Notes under the pieces: model-generated
What the model was told of the DNA's origin: nothing
Seen by the model: the letters and a program-made list of their open reading frames with translations, nothing else
Database searches by the model: none
Made by a program: the position numbers and the translations under genes
Shown here: one piece after another, positions 53,621-62,882 of the stretch
How positions within the stretch are numbered: position 1 is the stretch's first letter
Layout of the letters: every line of letters begins with the position of its first letter
DNA from: CAIWHR01 sp040006895
GTDB taxonomy: Bacteria > Pseudomonadota > Gammaproteobacteria > Burkholderiales > Casimicrobiaceae
NCBI GenBank assembly: GCA_040006895.1
Contig: JBDTWB010000001.1
Span: forward strand, 1-64,000
Length of the DNA stretch: 64,000 bases
Direction: 5' to 3'

Positions 53621-56348
53621 GCCTACGCTCGTCCTGGTAGATGGATCGTCGTACCTCTATCGCGCCTTCCACGCCCTGCCGGACCTGCGTACGTCACAGG
53701 GCGAGCCGACCGGTGCGCTGCGCGGCGTGCTGGCAATGCTCCGGCGTATGGTACAGGACGAGAAGCCCGACTTTTTCGCCGTGGTCTTCGACGCGCCGGG
53801 CAAGACGTTTCGCGACGCGTGGTACGCCGATTACAAGGCCAATCGAGCGGCGATGCCCGACGACTTGTCGGCACAGATCCAGCCTCTGCACCGCTGCATC
53901 CGCGCCGAAGGCTGGCCCTTGCTCATGGTCGAGGGGGTCGAAGCCGATGATGTGATCGGCACCCTCACGTGTGTCGCGCGCGAGCGCGACATCGACGTGA
54001 CCGTGTCGACGTCGGACAAGGATCTCGCCCAGCTGGTGGGCCCGCGCGTCAAGCTCGTCAACACCATGAGCAACGAGACACTCGACGAGGCGGGGGTGCT
54101 CGCCAAGTTCGGAGTTCGCGCCGACCAGCTGCTCGACCTGCTCACCCTCACCGGGGACGCCATCGACAACGTGCCAGGCGTCGCCAAGGTCGGGCCGAAG
54201 ACCGCCGCGAAGTGGCTCAACCAGTATGGCTCGCTCGATGGCGTCATGGCTCGCGCTGCCGAGATCGGTGGCGTGGTCGGCGACAACCTGCGCCAGGCGC
54301 TCGACTGGCTGCCTCAGGGCAAGCGCCTGCTGACGGTCAAGACGGACTGCGACATGCCGGTCGCAGCGCTCGACGATCTCAAGCTCGCGACGCCCGACCG
54401 CGCCGCGCTGCGCGAGCTCTACGGACGCTACGAATTCAAGACCTGGATGCGCGACATCGAGGCTGTCGCCAAGGGGGCGGATCCCGACCCCGCGTCCGAT
54501 CGCGGCGCCGACGCGGCTGCAAGCCAGGCCACCGTACCGCTCGACGCGAACTGCGAGGTCGTCATCGATGCCGACGCCTTCGAGCGATGGTGCGCGGCAG
54601 TCGAGGCTGCCGGCCTCGTGGCGATGCATGTCGAGACGACGAGCCCGGAGCCGATGGAGGCGCGCATCGTGGGCATCGCCCTGGCGATCGCCCCCGACAC
54701 GGCTTGCTATGTACCACTCGGTCATGGTTACGCCGGCGCGCCTGCCCAGCTTGGCGTCGAGCATGTGCTCGCCCGCCTCGGGCCATGGTTCGCCGATCAG
54801 AAGCGGCGCAAGATCGGCCACAATCTCAAGCAGGACGAGCACTCCCTTGCCAACCACGGCCTCGTCCTGGCCGGCGTCGCGCACGACACCTTGCTCGAGT
54901 CGTACGTCCTCGAGTCGCACAAGCCGCACGATCTCGACAGCCTTCTGCTGCGCCAGCTCGACGCGCGCATGGTCACGTATGCCGAGATCGCAGGCAAGGG
55001 TGCGGCGCAAATCCCGTTCGAGCAGGTGAGCATCGACCAGGCGAGCGCCTATTGCGGAACCAGCGCGGCCGTGGTCCTGCGCCTGCATGCCAAGCTCGGT
55101 CCGCGGATTGCCGCGGACGACAGGCTGAGCCGGGTCTACGGTGCGATCGAGATGCCGGTGCGCGAGATCCTGTTTCGCATGGAGCGTCATGGCGTGCTGC
55201 TCGACACGGGACTGCTCAATGCCCAGAGCCGCGAGCTCGGTGAGCGCATCCTGGCCCTAGAGGAGCAGGCGTACGCGACGGCTGGCCAGCCGTTCAATCT
55301 CGGCTCGCCCAAGCAGCTATGCACGGTGCTTTACGAGAAGATGGGGCTGCCGGTGCGCAAGAAGACGGCGACCGGTCAGCCATCGACCGACGAGGAGGTG
55401 CTGCAGGAGCTCGCGGCGGACTATCCGCTGCCCAAGCTCATCCTCGAGCATCGCGCGATGTGGAAGCTCAAGTCCACGTACACCGACAAGTTGCCGCAGC
55501 GGGTCAATCCGCGCACGGGCCGGGTCCACACGACGTTCAGCCAGGCGACCGCGGTCACTGGCCGGCTTGCGTCGCTCGAGCCCAACCTGCAGAACATTCC
55601 GATTCGAACGGCCGAGGGCCGGCGCATCCGCGAAGCCTTCGTCGCGCCACCCGGACACGTACTGGTGTCCGCCGACTATTCGCAGATCGAGCTGCGCATC
55701 ATGGCGCACCTGTCCCAGGACCCCGCGTTGCTGCAGGCGTTTCGGGAGGGCTCGGATATCCATCGTGCCACGGCGGCCGATATTTTCGGTGTGGCGCCCG
55801 AGGCCGTGACCAGCGAGCAGCGCCGCTACATCAAGGCCGTCAATTTCGGGCTCATCTACGGCATGAGCGGCTTCGGACTCGCGATCCAGCTCGGTATCGA
55901 GCGCTCGGCGGCGCAGCAGTACATCGACAAGTACTTCGCGCGCTATCCGGGCGTGGCGGACTACATGCAGCGCACCCGCGAGCTCGCGCGTGGCCAGGGG
56001 TACGTGGAGACGGTGTTCGGCCGGCGGCTCTGGCTGCCGGACATCAAAGCCGCAGGCGGCCCGCGCCGCGCCGGAGCCGAGCGGGCCGCCATCAATGCCC
56101 CGATGCAGGGCACGGCAGCCGATCTCGTGAAACTGGCCATGATCGCCGTCGATGGCTGGATCGCGCACCAGGGGCTCGCAACCCGGCTGGTCCTGCAGGT
56201 CCACGACGAGTTGGTCTTCGAAGTACCGGAAGCGGAGCTCGAGCAGGTGCGCCGCGAATTGCCCGCGCAGATGCAGAACGTGGCGGAGCTGTCTGTGCCT
56301 CTCGTGGCCGATGTCGGCGCGGGTCCGAACTGGGAGCGGGCGCACTGA
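53619..56348 (+). CDS. polA: DNA polymerase I, with degraded 3'-5' exonuclease site
   Basis: 909 residues: 5'-3' nuclease (about 1-290), 3'-5' exonuclease-like domain (about 310-500), polymerase (about 520-909). The polymerase motifs are intact: SADYSQIELR, KAVNFGLIYGMS and QVHDELVFEV. In the exonuclease domain the ExoI aspartate is H337 (AMHVETTS; E339 kept), the ExoII aspartate D406 is kept, and the ExoIII aspartate is S482 (YCGTSAAVV). Two of four metal ligands are lost, so proofreading by PolA is probably absent. Its start codon overlaps that of the LOG gene. Confidence 0.95.
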   Translation: MPTLVLVDGSSYLYRAFHALPDLRTSQGEPTGALRGVLAMLRRMVQDEKPDFFAVVFDAPGKTFRDAWYADYKANRAAMPDDLSAQIQPLHRCIRAEGWPLLMVEGVEADDVIGTLTCVARERDIDVTVSTSDKDLAQLVGPRVKLVNTMSNETLDEAGVLAKFGVRADQLLDLLTLTGDAIDNVPGVAKVGPKTAAKWLNQYGSLDGVMARAAEIGGVVGDNLRQALDWLPQGKRLLTVKTDCDMPVAALDDLKLATPDRAALRELYGRYEFKTWMRDIEAVAKGADPDPASDRGADAAASQATVPLDANCEVVIDADAFERWCAAVEAAGLVAMHVETTSPEPMEARIVGIALAIAPDTACYVPLGHGYAGAPAQLGVEHVLARLGPWFADQKRRKIGHNLKQDEHSLANHGLVLAGVAHDTLLESYVLESHKPHDLDSLLLRQLDARMVTYAEIAGKGAAQIPFEQVSIDQASAYCGTSAAVVLRLHAKLGPRIAADDRLSRVYGAIEMPVREILFRMERHGVLLDTGLLNAQSRELGERILALEEQAYATAGQPFNLGSPKQLCTVLYEKMGLPVRKKTATGQPSTDEEVLQELAADYPLPKLILEHRAMWKLKSTYTDKLPQRVNPRTGRVHTTFSQATAVTGRLASLEPNLQNIPIRTAEGRRIREAFVAPPGHVLVSADYSQIELRIMAHLSQDPALLQAFREGSDIHRATAADIFGVAPEAVTSEQRRYIKAVNFGLIYGMSGFGLAIQLGIERSAAQQYIDKYFARYPGVADYMQRTRELARGQGYVETVFGRRLWLPDIKAAGGPRRAGAERAAINAPMQGTAADLVKLAMIAVDGWIAHQGLATRLVLQVHDELVFEVPEAELEQVRRELPAQMQNVAELSVPLVADVGAGPNWERAH

Positions 56349-56502
56349 TTTAGAGCGTCGCGGTGTGTCCGAGGTGGCGAAACATCGGTGTGCGCACGCC
56401 TGGGCCGACGCGCCCGGCCTGCCGACGTTGTAGGATTGCCGGGAGAATACGCAAATGGCTGCGCTTCGACGAACCATGCTGACTTTCCACAAGGAGCTTC
56501 TC

Positions 56503-57453
56503 ATGTTGCCGACCAAGACGCTTGTCGTGCTCGCCCTGGCTTCCGTCGCGACCGCGGCGGCGGCGCAGGAAACGAAGGTCGCCATCGGCCTCTCGGGCTG
56601 GACCGGTTTCGCGCCGCTGACCCTCGCCAAGGAAGCCGGGCTCTTCAAGAAGCACGGTCTCGACGTCACGCTGCGCAAGATTCCACAGAAGGACCGCCAT
56701 CTCGCGATCGCCTCGGGTGACGTGCAGTGCGCGGCCACTACGGTCGAGACCTGGATCGCGTGGAACGCCAATGGCGTGGCGACCACCCAGATCTTCCAGC
56801 TCGACAAGAGCTACGGCGCGGACGGCATGGTGGTCAAGCCGAACATCGCCAAGATTGCCGACCTCAAGGGCAAAACCGTCGCCGCGAGCGCTCCCGGCAC
56901 GGCGCCGTACTTCACCCTCTCCTGGTTCCTCGCCAAGAACGGCGTGTCGGTCAAGGACGTCAAGGTGGTCAACCTCGAGCCGCAGGCGGCCGCCAACGCC
57001 ATGATCGCCGGAACGAGCGACCTCGACGCAGCGATGACCTACGAACCCTATCTGTCGTCCGTGCGCGCCAAGCCCGAAGCCGGGAAGATCATCGCCACCA
57101 CCCTCGATTACCCGATGGTGATGGACACGGTCGGCTGCACGCCCAGGTTCCTGGCAGACAATCCCAAGGCGGCCAAGGCACTGGCCGATGCCTACTTCGA
57201 TGCCCTGGAGATGATCCGCAACGATCCGAAGAAGAGCTTCGAGATCATGGGCGCCGATGTGAAGCAGACCGGCGAGCAGTTCGAGGCCAGCCAGAAGTAC
57301 CTGCGCTGGCAGGACAAGGCCGCGAACCAGAAGTTCTTTTCCGGCGAGCACGCGCAGTTCTCCAAGGAGGCGGCGCAGTTGCTGCTCGACACCGGCGTCA
57401 TCAAACAGATCCCCGACCTCTCGAAGCTTGCCGACACCCGTTTCATCCAGTAG
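56503..57453 (+). CDS. NitT/TauT-type ABC importer solute-binding protein
   Basis: 316 residues with a short Sec signal (LVVLALASVATAAAA, cut before QE). SsuA/NMT1-like domain: GWTGFAPLTLAKEAGLFKK near the mature N-terminus, IPQKDRHLAIASGDVQ and IADLKGKTVAASAPG. ACAAGGAG precedes the ATG; in-frame ATGs upstream are unlikely. It heads a three-gene importer operon. Ligand unknown; family ligands include sulfonates, nitrate, pyrimidines and aromatic acids. Confidence 0.88.
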   Translation: MLPTKTLVVLALASVATAAAAQETKVAIGLSGWTGFAPLTLAKEAGLFKKHGLDVTLRKIPQKDRHLAIASGDVQCAATTVETWIAWNANGVATTQIFQLDKSYGADGMVVKPNIAKIADLKGKTVAASAPGTAPYFTLSWFLAKNGVSVKDVKVVNLEPQAAANAMIAGTSDLDAAMTYEPYLSSVRAKPEAGKIIATTLDYPMVMDTVGCTPRFLADNPKAAKALADAYFDALEMIRNDPKKSFEIMGADVKQTGEQFEASQKYLRWQDKAANQKFFSGEHAQFSKEAAQLLLDTGVIKQIPDLSKLADTRFIQ

Positions 57454-57456
57454 CCG

Positions 57457-58230
57457 ATGCGGCCGCTGCAACCGGTCGCGCCGGGCGCGCGCATCGCGCT
57501 AGGCGTGGCGTTCTTCGTCGTGTTCGTGGCGGCGTGGGCGGCGGTCACGCTCGGTGGCTACGTCAGCAAGACCTTCCTCGCCGATCCCATCACCATGGTG
57601 CGGTCGGGCTGGACGCTGCTGACCGAAATGGGCTTCGGCTACGACATCGCGATGACCGTCTGGCGGGTGGTGGGCGGATTCCTCATCGCTACCGCGCTGG
57701 CGCTGCCCCTCGGCGTGGCAATGGGCACCTACAAGCCGGTCGAGGCCTTTTTCGAGCCCTTCGTCTCGTTCTCACGCTACCTGCCGGCTTCCGCCTTCAT
57801 ACCGCTGCTGATCCTGTGGGCCGGCATCGGCGAGGCGCAGAAGCTCGCGGTCATCTTCATCGGCAGTTTCTTCCAGCTGACGCTGATGATCGCGGTGATC
57901 GTCGGCAACACCCGGCGGGACCTGGTCGAAGCTGCCTATACCCTGGGCGCATCCGATCGTTCCCTCATCCGGCGGGTGCTGCTGCCGGGCGCGGCCCCGG
58001 AGATCGCCGAGACGCTGCGCCTGGTGTTGGGATGGGCGTGGACTTACGTGATCGTCGCCGAGCTGATCGGCGCCTCGTCGGGCATCGGCCACATGATCAC
58101 CGACAGCCAGGCGCTGCTCGCGACCGACCAGATCATCTTCGGCATCATCGTCATCGGTCTGATCGGCCTGGCGAGCGACCTCGCCTTCAAGCAGGGCAAT
58201 CGCCGGCTCTTCCCCTGGTCGCAGATCTAG
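57457..58230 (+). CDS. NitT/TauT-type ABC importer permease
   Basis: 257-residue inner-membrane permease with about six helices. The first is near residues 12-32 (IALGVAFFVVFVAAWAAVTL), and the EAA-like loop reads EAAYTLGASDRSLIRRVLLPGA. A single permease gene implies a homodimer. The start follows the binding-protein stop by three bases and the ATPase gene follows by five, so the three genes form one transcript. Confidence 0.9.
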   Translation: MRPLQPVAPGARIALGVAFFVVFVAAWAAVTLGGYVSKTFLADPITMVRSGWTLLTEMGFGYDIAMTVWRVVGGFLIATALALPLGVAMGTYKPVEAFFEPFVSFSRYLPASAFIPLLILWAGIGEAQKLAVIFIGSFFQLTLMIAVIVGNTRRDLVEAAYTLGASDRSLIRRVLLPGAAPEIAETLRLVLGWAWTYVIVAELIGASSGIGHMITDSQALLATDQIIFGIIVIGLIGLASDLAFKQGNRRLFPWSQI

Positions 58231-58235
58231 CGGTC

Positions 58236-59063
58236 ATGACGGATTCGATCCTGGCGATCCGTGGCGTGGCGCGCGCCTTTCCGTCGGTGCATGGCGGTCC
58301 CCCGACCCTCGCGCTGGAGGCGACCGACCTCACTGCGGCCGAGAACGACTTCATCACCATTCTCGGGCCTTCCGGTTGCGGCAAGAGCACGTTGCTGCGC
58401 ATCGTTGCCGGGCTCGACCATCCGACGTCCGGGGAGGTCCTGCTCGACGGCCGGCGCATCGAAGGTCCGGGCTCGGATCGGGGCATGGTGTTCCAGAGTT
58501 ACACGCTCTTTCCCTGGCTGGACGTGCTGGACAACGTCTGCTTCGGGCTGCGTGAGCGGGGTCTGCCCCGCAATCGCCAGGTCGAGGTTGCCCGGATGTT
58601 CATCGACAAGGTGGGACTCACCGGTTTCGAGCGTCACTATCCGAAGCAGCTTTCCGGCGGCATGCAGCAGCGCACTGCGCTCGCCCGCGCGCTCGCGAAC
58701 GATCCGCGCATCCTGCTGATGGACGAGCCGTTCGGGGCACTCGATCACCAGACGCGCGAGCTGATGCAGGAACTCCTGCTCGGGATCTGGGAAGCGGAGC
58801 GCAAGACCGTGCTGTTCGTGACCCACGACATCGACGAGGCGGTATTCATCGGCTCCCGGGTGGTGGTCATGACCACGCGGCCGGGGCGCATCAAGGTCGA
58901 TCGCGCCGTGCCGTTGCCGCATCCGCGGCACTATGCGATGAAAACCTCGCCCGAGTTCACCCAACTCAAGGCCGAGCTCACCGACGAGGTGCGCACCGAG
59001 GTGCTGGCCGCGCAGCAAGCGATGGCGACCGCGGGCGCGCGCCGCGACCGCGCCACGAGTTAG
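58236..59063 (+). CDS. NitT/TauT-type ABC importer ATPase
   Basis: 275-residue TauB/SsuB-like ATPase: Walker A GPSGCGKST, Q-loop FQSYTLFPWL, signature LSGGMQQRT, Walker B LLMDEPFGALD, switch VTHDIDEAV. Completes the three-gene importer. A tandem repeat lies between its stop and the converging DapA-like gene. Confidence 0.93.
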   Translation: MTDSILAIRGVARAFPSVHGGPPTLALEATDLTAAENDFITILGPSGCGKSTLLRIVAGLDHPTSGEVLLDGRRIEGPGSDRGMVFQSYTLFPWLDVLDNVCFGLRERGLPRNRQVEVARMFIDKVGLTGFERHYPKQLSGGMQQRTALARALANDPRILLMDEPFGALDHQTRELMQELLLGIWEAERKTVLFVTHDIDEAVFIGSRVVVMTTRPGRIKVDRAVPLPHPRHYAMKTSPEFTQLKAELTDEVRTEVLAAQQAMATAGARRDRATS

Positions 59064-59081
59064 CCGCGGCCGGCGTGGTGA

Positions 59082-59140
59082 GCGAGCGGCGCGTTTCAGC
59101 GAGCGGCGTGTTCAGCGAGCGGCGTGTTCAGCGAGCGGCG
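59082..59140. repeat. 16-bp tandem repeat, about 3.6 copies
   Basis: Unit GCGAGCGGCGTGTTCA at 59099-59114 and 59115-59130, preceded by a 17-bp variant (59082-59098) and followed by a partial copy (59131-59140). It spans the stop codon of the converging DapA-like gene. A 16-bp unit shifts frame with copy number, so expansion or loss could alter the C-terminus of that protein. Confidence 0.85.
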
Positions 59141-60069
59141 AGCAGCCCGGCGTTGCGGGCCAGCTTCTCGATCTCGGCCCGCTCGTCGGCATCGACGCCG
59201 AGCTGCGGCGGTCGCACGGTCGCATGCGGGAAGATGCCTTGCAGCTTGAGCACTTCCTTCATGCGCGGCCGGTAGTCGCGGATCGGCGCCCGCCAGCAGT
59301 AGCGTGCGAGGGGTCCGAGCCGCTCCCAGATGGCGGCACCGCGTACGTAGTCGCGCTCCGCCGCGTGGCGCTGCATCGCCACGAGCTCGGCCGTCGCGGT
59401 GCCGGCGAAACCGATCAGGGCGCCGTCGCAGCCCATCACCATCGCCTCCCAGATGAACGTGTCGCTGCCGGTGAGAATGCCGAGCTTGCGCGGCAGGGTT
59501 TTGGCGGTGGCGATCGTCTCGATCGTCTTGGGCGTGTCGAACGACGCCTCCTTGAGCCCGATCACCTCGGGAATGGTCGCCAGTCGCGCCAACGTCTCGG
59601 GGGGGAAGTCGGGTCCGAATGCCTTGGGAAACTGAAAGGCAATCAGCGGCAGGCCGACGCCGTCGGCGATGGCCTTGTGATACTGGTAGATCATCTCGGC
59701 GGGAACCGGGTTGCCAAGGAAGGTGGGGAATGGCGGGAATACGGCCAATGCCTGTGCCCCGGCATCGCGCAGGGCGTTACCCCAGCGCACGGCGTCGCGC
59801 GTGGACCCGGCGATCAACCCCGATACCAGCGGGCAGGCGTCGCCGATCGCTTCGCGACATGCCTTGAGGATGTCGAGCTGCTCGTCCCGATCGAGGGCGG
59901 GGCCCTCGCTCGCATCCATGTTCATCGCGATGGCGGTCGGCCGTTGACCCGCGATCCAGGCGATGTAACGCGAGAGGGTGGGCCAGTCTACCGAGGTGTC
60001 GGGCAGCATCGGGAGGAACGGCGCGGCAACGATGCCTTGCAGGGTGAATCCGGTTTCGGGCCTGCTCAT
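59128..60069 (-). CDS. Dihydrodipicolinate synthase-family aldolase/lyase
   Basis: 313-residue TIM-barrel protein of the DapA/NAL family, which forms a Schiff base through lysine. The lysine is in VIGLKEASFD; the usual tyrosine motif is FPPFPTF, lacking the YY of true DapA, so lysine synthesis is unlikely. GGAGGATCA precedes the ATG. Start overlaps the upstream ATPase stop (ATGA). Linked to a NitT/TauT importer and cupin, a catabolic aldolase or hydratase is more likely; substrate unknown. The last codons fall in the tandem repeat. Confidence 0.87.
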   Translation of the reverse strand: MSRPETGFTLQGIVAAPFLPMLPDTSVDWPTLSRYIAWIAGQRPTAIAMNMDASEGPALDRDEQLDILKACREAIGDACPLVSGLIAGSTRDAVRWGNALRDAGAQALAVFPPFPTFLGNPVPAEMIYQYHKAIADGVGLPLIAFQFPKAFGPDFPPETLARLATIPEVIGLKEASFDTPKTIETIATAKTLPRKLGILTGSDTFIWEAMVMGCDGALIGFAGTATAELVAMQRHAAERDYVRGAAIWERLGPLARYCWRAPIRDYRPRMKEVLKLQGIFPHATVRPPQLGVDADERAEIEKLARNAGLLAAR

Positions 60070-60971
60070 GACAATGATCCTCCGTGCCCTTCGACCGTGG
60101 CGGCATGCGTGCCGGTGCCCCGCAGCACGCCGCGATCGAGAAAGATGCGGGTGATGACGTCCTCCGCCTCGATGAAGGCCGGTAATCGACGCGCGTCGAG
60201 TCCGCGCGGTCGCGCCAGGTCGATGCGCAGGGTCTTCTCGATTTTGCCGGGACGCGGGCTCATCACCAGGACCCGGTCGGCGAGGAGCACCGCCTCGTCG
60301 ATCGAATGGGTGATGAACACGACGGTCTTGCGGGTGGCGAGCCACAGCGACTCGAGGTCGAGCCGCATCTGCTCGCGGGTGAGTGCATCCAGCGCACCGA
60401 AGGGCTCGTCCATGAGCAGCAGCGGTGCATCGTGGATCAGCGCACGGGCAATGGCCACGCGCTGGCGCATGCCACCGGACAGTTCGTGGGGAAACCGATC
60501 GGCGAATTCGGCGAGGCCCACCTGGGCGAGCAAGGCCAGGGCACGCTCGCGATAGGTGCGCGGGTCGAGGCCCCGCAACTCCACCTGTACCAGCACGTTG
60601 TCGAGCGCGTTGCGCCATTGCAGCAGCACCGGGCTCTGGAATACCACGCCGACATCGGTTTGCGGCCGGGTGACGCGCACGCCGGCGACGCGCACTTCGC
60701 CGGCGCTCGCGGGTTGCAAGCCGGCGATCACCCGCAGCAGGGTGCTCTTGCCGCAGCCGGACGGGCCGACGATGGCGACGAACTCGCCGGGCGCGACGTC
60801 GAGGTCGATCGACTCGAGGGCGCGGGTGGCGGCGACGTTCCTGCCGGCGGTGTGCTGGTAGGTCTTGGTGACGCCGCGCAGTTCGACGTAGCCCGGCGGC
60901 ACCTTGGCGGGGCTCGCGGCGGCGTCCGGGTCGTCGACCCGTTGAGGTGCGGTCGCAAGGTCGTGCGGCAT
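60066..60971 (-). CDS. NitT/TauT-type ABC importer ATPase (second system)
   Basis: 301-residue ATPase: Walker A GPSGCGKST, Q-loop FQSPVLLQWR, signature LSGGMRQRV, Walker B LLMDEPFGALD and switch ITHSIDEAV. An N-terminal extension of about 28 residues precedes the core; the ATG used gives MPHDLATAPQ. Lies between the solute-binding protein and the DapA-like gene, in ATGA overlap with the latter. Confidence 0.92.
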   Translation of the reverse strand: MPHDLATAPQRVDDPDAAASPAKVPPGYVELRGVTKTYQHTAGRNVAATRALESIDLDVAPGEFVAIVGPSGCGKSTLLRVIAGLQPASAGEVRVAGVRVTRPQTDVGVVFQSPVLLQWRNALDNVLVQVELRGLDPRTYRERALALLAQVGLAEFADRFPHELSGGMRQRVAIARALIHDAPLLLMDEPFGALDALTREQMRLDLESLWLATRKTVVFITHSIDEAVLLADRVLVMSPRPGKIEKTLRIDLARPRGLDARRLPAFIEAEDVITRIFLDRGVLRGTGTHAATVEGHGGSLS

Positions 60972-61026
60972 CAGGCAGTCGCCCCCCGGCCGGCCATGTC
61001 GCCGCAGCGTGCCCTCCGTCTCGGCA

Positions 61027-61998
61027 TCACGGCAGAAAGTCGTTGGTGTGAAACGCCGTCCAGGACTTGTCGGTGGCAAGCTCCCGGTAGGTGCGCAGGA
61101 TGGTCAAGGTCTGGTCCCAGTCGGCCTGCGCACCCATTCCGATCTTGCCTTTGGAGTTCTTGGAATCGAGAAGGTCAAGGTCGACCATGAGCTGGTCGAG
61201 CGTGGATTGGCGGTTGAGGTCGGGCTTGGCCTTCATGGCGGCGTCGACTGCAGCACCCGGATTTTTCCTGGCTTCTTCCCACGACTTCACCGTGGCGCGC
61301 ACGAAACGCTTTACGAGGTCGGGATTCTTGCGCAGGGTCTCGCCGGAGGTGAGGATCGTCATGCCGACGATGTTGGCGCCCCAGTCGGCATAGCGCATGG
61401 CGGAGGGATTGCCGCCCTTGTACTTGATCAGGAAGAACTGGTCGTCGGCGCCGCCCAGCAGCGCGTCGGCCTTGCGTTCCAGCACGGTGACGACCTTGGC
61501 GGCAGGATCGACCTGGACCATGTTGATCTTGGCGCAGTCGACATTGTTGGCCTTGCACACCCCCTGCAGGAGATGACCCAGCGGGTCGCCGGCACTGACC
61601 GCGACCCTCTTGCCTTCGAGGTCCTTGGGAGTCTTGATGTTGGCATCGGTGAGCGACACCACCGAGAAGCCGGTGGTGTTGAGGAGCGACATCACGCTCT
61701 TCACATCCGCGCCCTTGGACGCCGTGAGGATCACCGACGACGAGTCGGCAAGGCCGAACGTATCCGAGCCGGCGGCCACCGCCTGCACGGTATTGCCCGA
61801 TCCGCGCCCCTCGTTGATGGTGAGGTCGATGCCTTCGGCGCTGTAGAAGCCGCGGTCCTTGCCATAGTAGAACGGCGCGTGCAGTCCGCCGAGATACCAG
61901 TTGAGTCGCAGGGATACCTTGTCCTGTGCCCACGCGGTCGTGCCGGATGCCAGCACGCACAGGGTGGCAAGCGTGCCGATCAATCGTGAAATGCTCAT
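61027..61998 (-). CDS. NMT1/THI5-like ABC solute-binding protein (second system)
   Basis: 323 residues with a Sec signal (MSISRLIGTLATLCVLASGTTAWA cut before QD). NMT1-type ligand fold: LRLNWYLGGLHAPFYYGKDRGFY, AVAAGSDTFGLADSS and NIKTPKDLEGKRVAVSAGD. The LNWxxxxxHAPFYxGxxxGFYxxEGI pattern is typical of NMT1 proteins that bind pyrimidine-like or aromatic ligands. GAGGAAAAG precedes the ATG. Third gene of the minus-strand operon. Confidence 0.9.
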   Translation of the reverse strand: MSISRLIGTLATLCVLASGTTAWAQDKVSLRLNWYLGGLHAPFYYGKDRGFYSAEGIDLTINEGRGSGNTVQAVAAGSDTFGLADSSSVILTASKGADVKSVMSLLNTTGFSVVSLTDANIKTPKDLEGKRVAVSAGDPLGHLLQGVCKANNVDCAKINMVQVDPAAKVVTVLERKADALLGGADDQFFLIKYKGGNPSAMRYADWGANIVGMTILTSGETLRKNPDLVKRFVRATVKSWEEARKNPGAAVDAAMKAKPDLNRQSTLDQLMVDLDLLDSKNSKGKIGMGAQADWDQTLTILRTYRELATDKSWTAFHTNDFLP

Positions 61999-62048
61999 GC
62001 TCTTTTCCTCCTGGACCGGTCGGTCCTCTGGTCGATCACCGTCGACGT

Positions 62049-62882
62049 CTAAAGCGTCGCGTCGTTTTGCTGCGCCTGCTGGTTGACATGCCAGGGGATC
62101 GCCAGGCGCTCGATCACCTCGACGGCGTAGTACACGATCACTCCGATCAACGACAGCAGCACGATGGTCGCGAAGACCATGGGTGTATCGAGCTGGCCGT
62201 TGTACTGCAACAGCAGGTACCCGAGCCCCTTGTCCGACGCCACGAACTCGGCGACGACCGCGGCGGTCGCCGCGAGTGCGGCACCGACCTTGAGTCCGGT
62301 GAAGATGTGCGGCAGCGCCTGGGGCAGCGCGATCTTCAGGAACAGGCGGACGCCTCCGGCACCCGTCGTACGCGCGAAGTCCATGATGTCGCGATCCGCA
62401 CTCTTGAAGCCGGCGATGCTCGATACCACGATCGGAAAGAACGAAAGCAGGAAAACGAGCAGCAGCTTCGGGGTGAAGCCGAAGCCGAACCAGATGATGA
62501 ACAGCGGCGCGATCGCGATCTTGGGCACGATCTGCAGGAATACGATCACGGGGTATACCGAATGCTCCATGAACCGGGAATAGGCGATGCTGAGCGCAAG
62601 CGGAACGCTGACCACCACGGCCAGCGCGTACCCGGCCAGGATTTCGCGCGTGGTGACCCACGCGCCCTGCATGACCACCTCGTGGCGGCGCGAGAACTCC
62701 TCCCAGACCCGCGACGGCGGCGGCAGGAGGTATTCCTTGATGCCGAAGAGATGGACCGCGAATTCCCAGAGGAGGAACAGCATCACGAAGATCAGCAGCG
62801 CACCGACGCGCCGGCGCAGCCAGCCGGCGAGGGCGGCGCTCCGGCTGACGCGCGCCGCGGGAAGCGTTGCCGCGTCGCTCAT
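62049..62882 (-). CDS. NitT/TauT-type ABC importer permease (second system)
   Basis: 277-residue permease with about six membrane helices; the first near residues 25-45 (VGALLIFVMLFLLWEFAVHLF). The cytoplasmic loop FARTTGAGGVRLFLKIALPQA corresponds to the EAA contact. Its start overlaps the cupin stop as ATGA, and the binding-protein gene follows by 50 bp. Confidence 0.9.
   Translation of the reverse strand: MSDAATLPAARVSRSAALAGWLRRRVGALLIFVMLFLLWEFAVHLFGIKEYLLPPPSRVWEEFSRRHEVVMQGAWVTTREILAGYALAVVVSVPLALSIAYSRFMEHSVYPVIVFLQIVPKIAIAPLFIIWFGFGFTPKLLLVFLLSFFPIVVSSIAGFKSADRDIMDFARTTGAGGVRLFLKIALPQALPHIFTGLKVGAALAATAAVVAEFVASDKGLGYLLLQYNGQLDTPMVFATIVLLSLIGVIVYYAVEVIERLAIPWHVNQQAQQNDATL

Noticed and set aside
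56349..56502. Guanidine or other riboswitch ahead of the NitT-type importer
   Set aside because: The 154-bp leader lacks the conserved loops of known riboswitches that control such importers.
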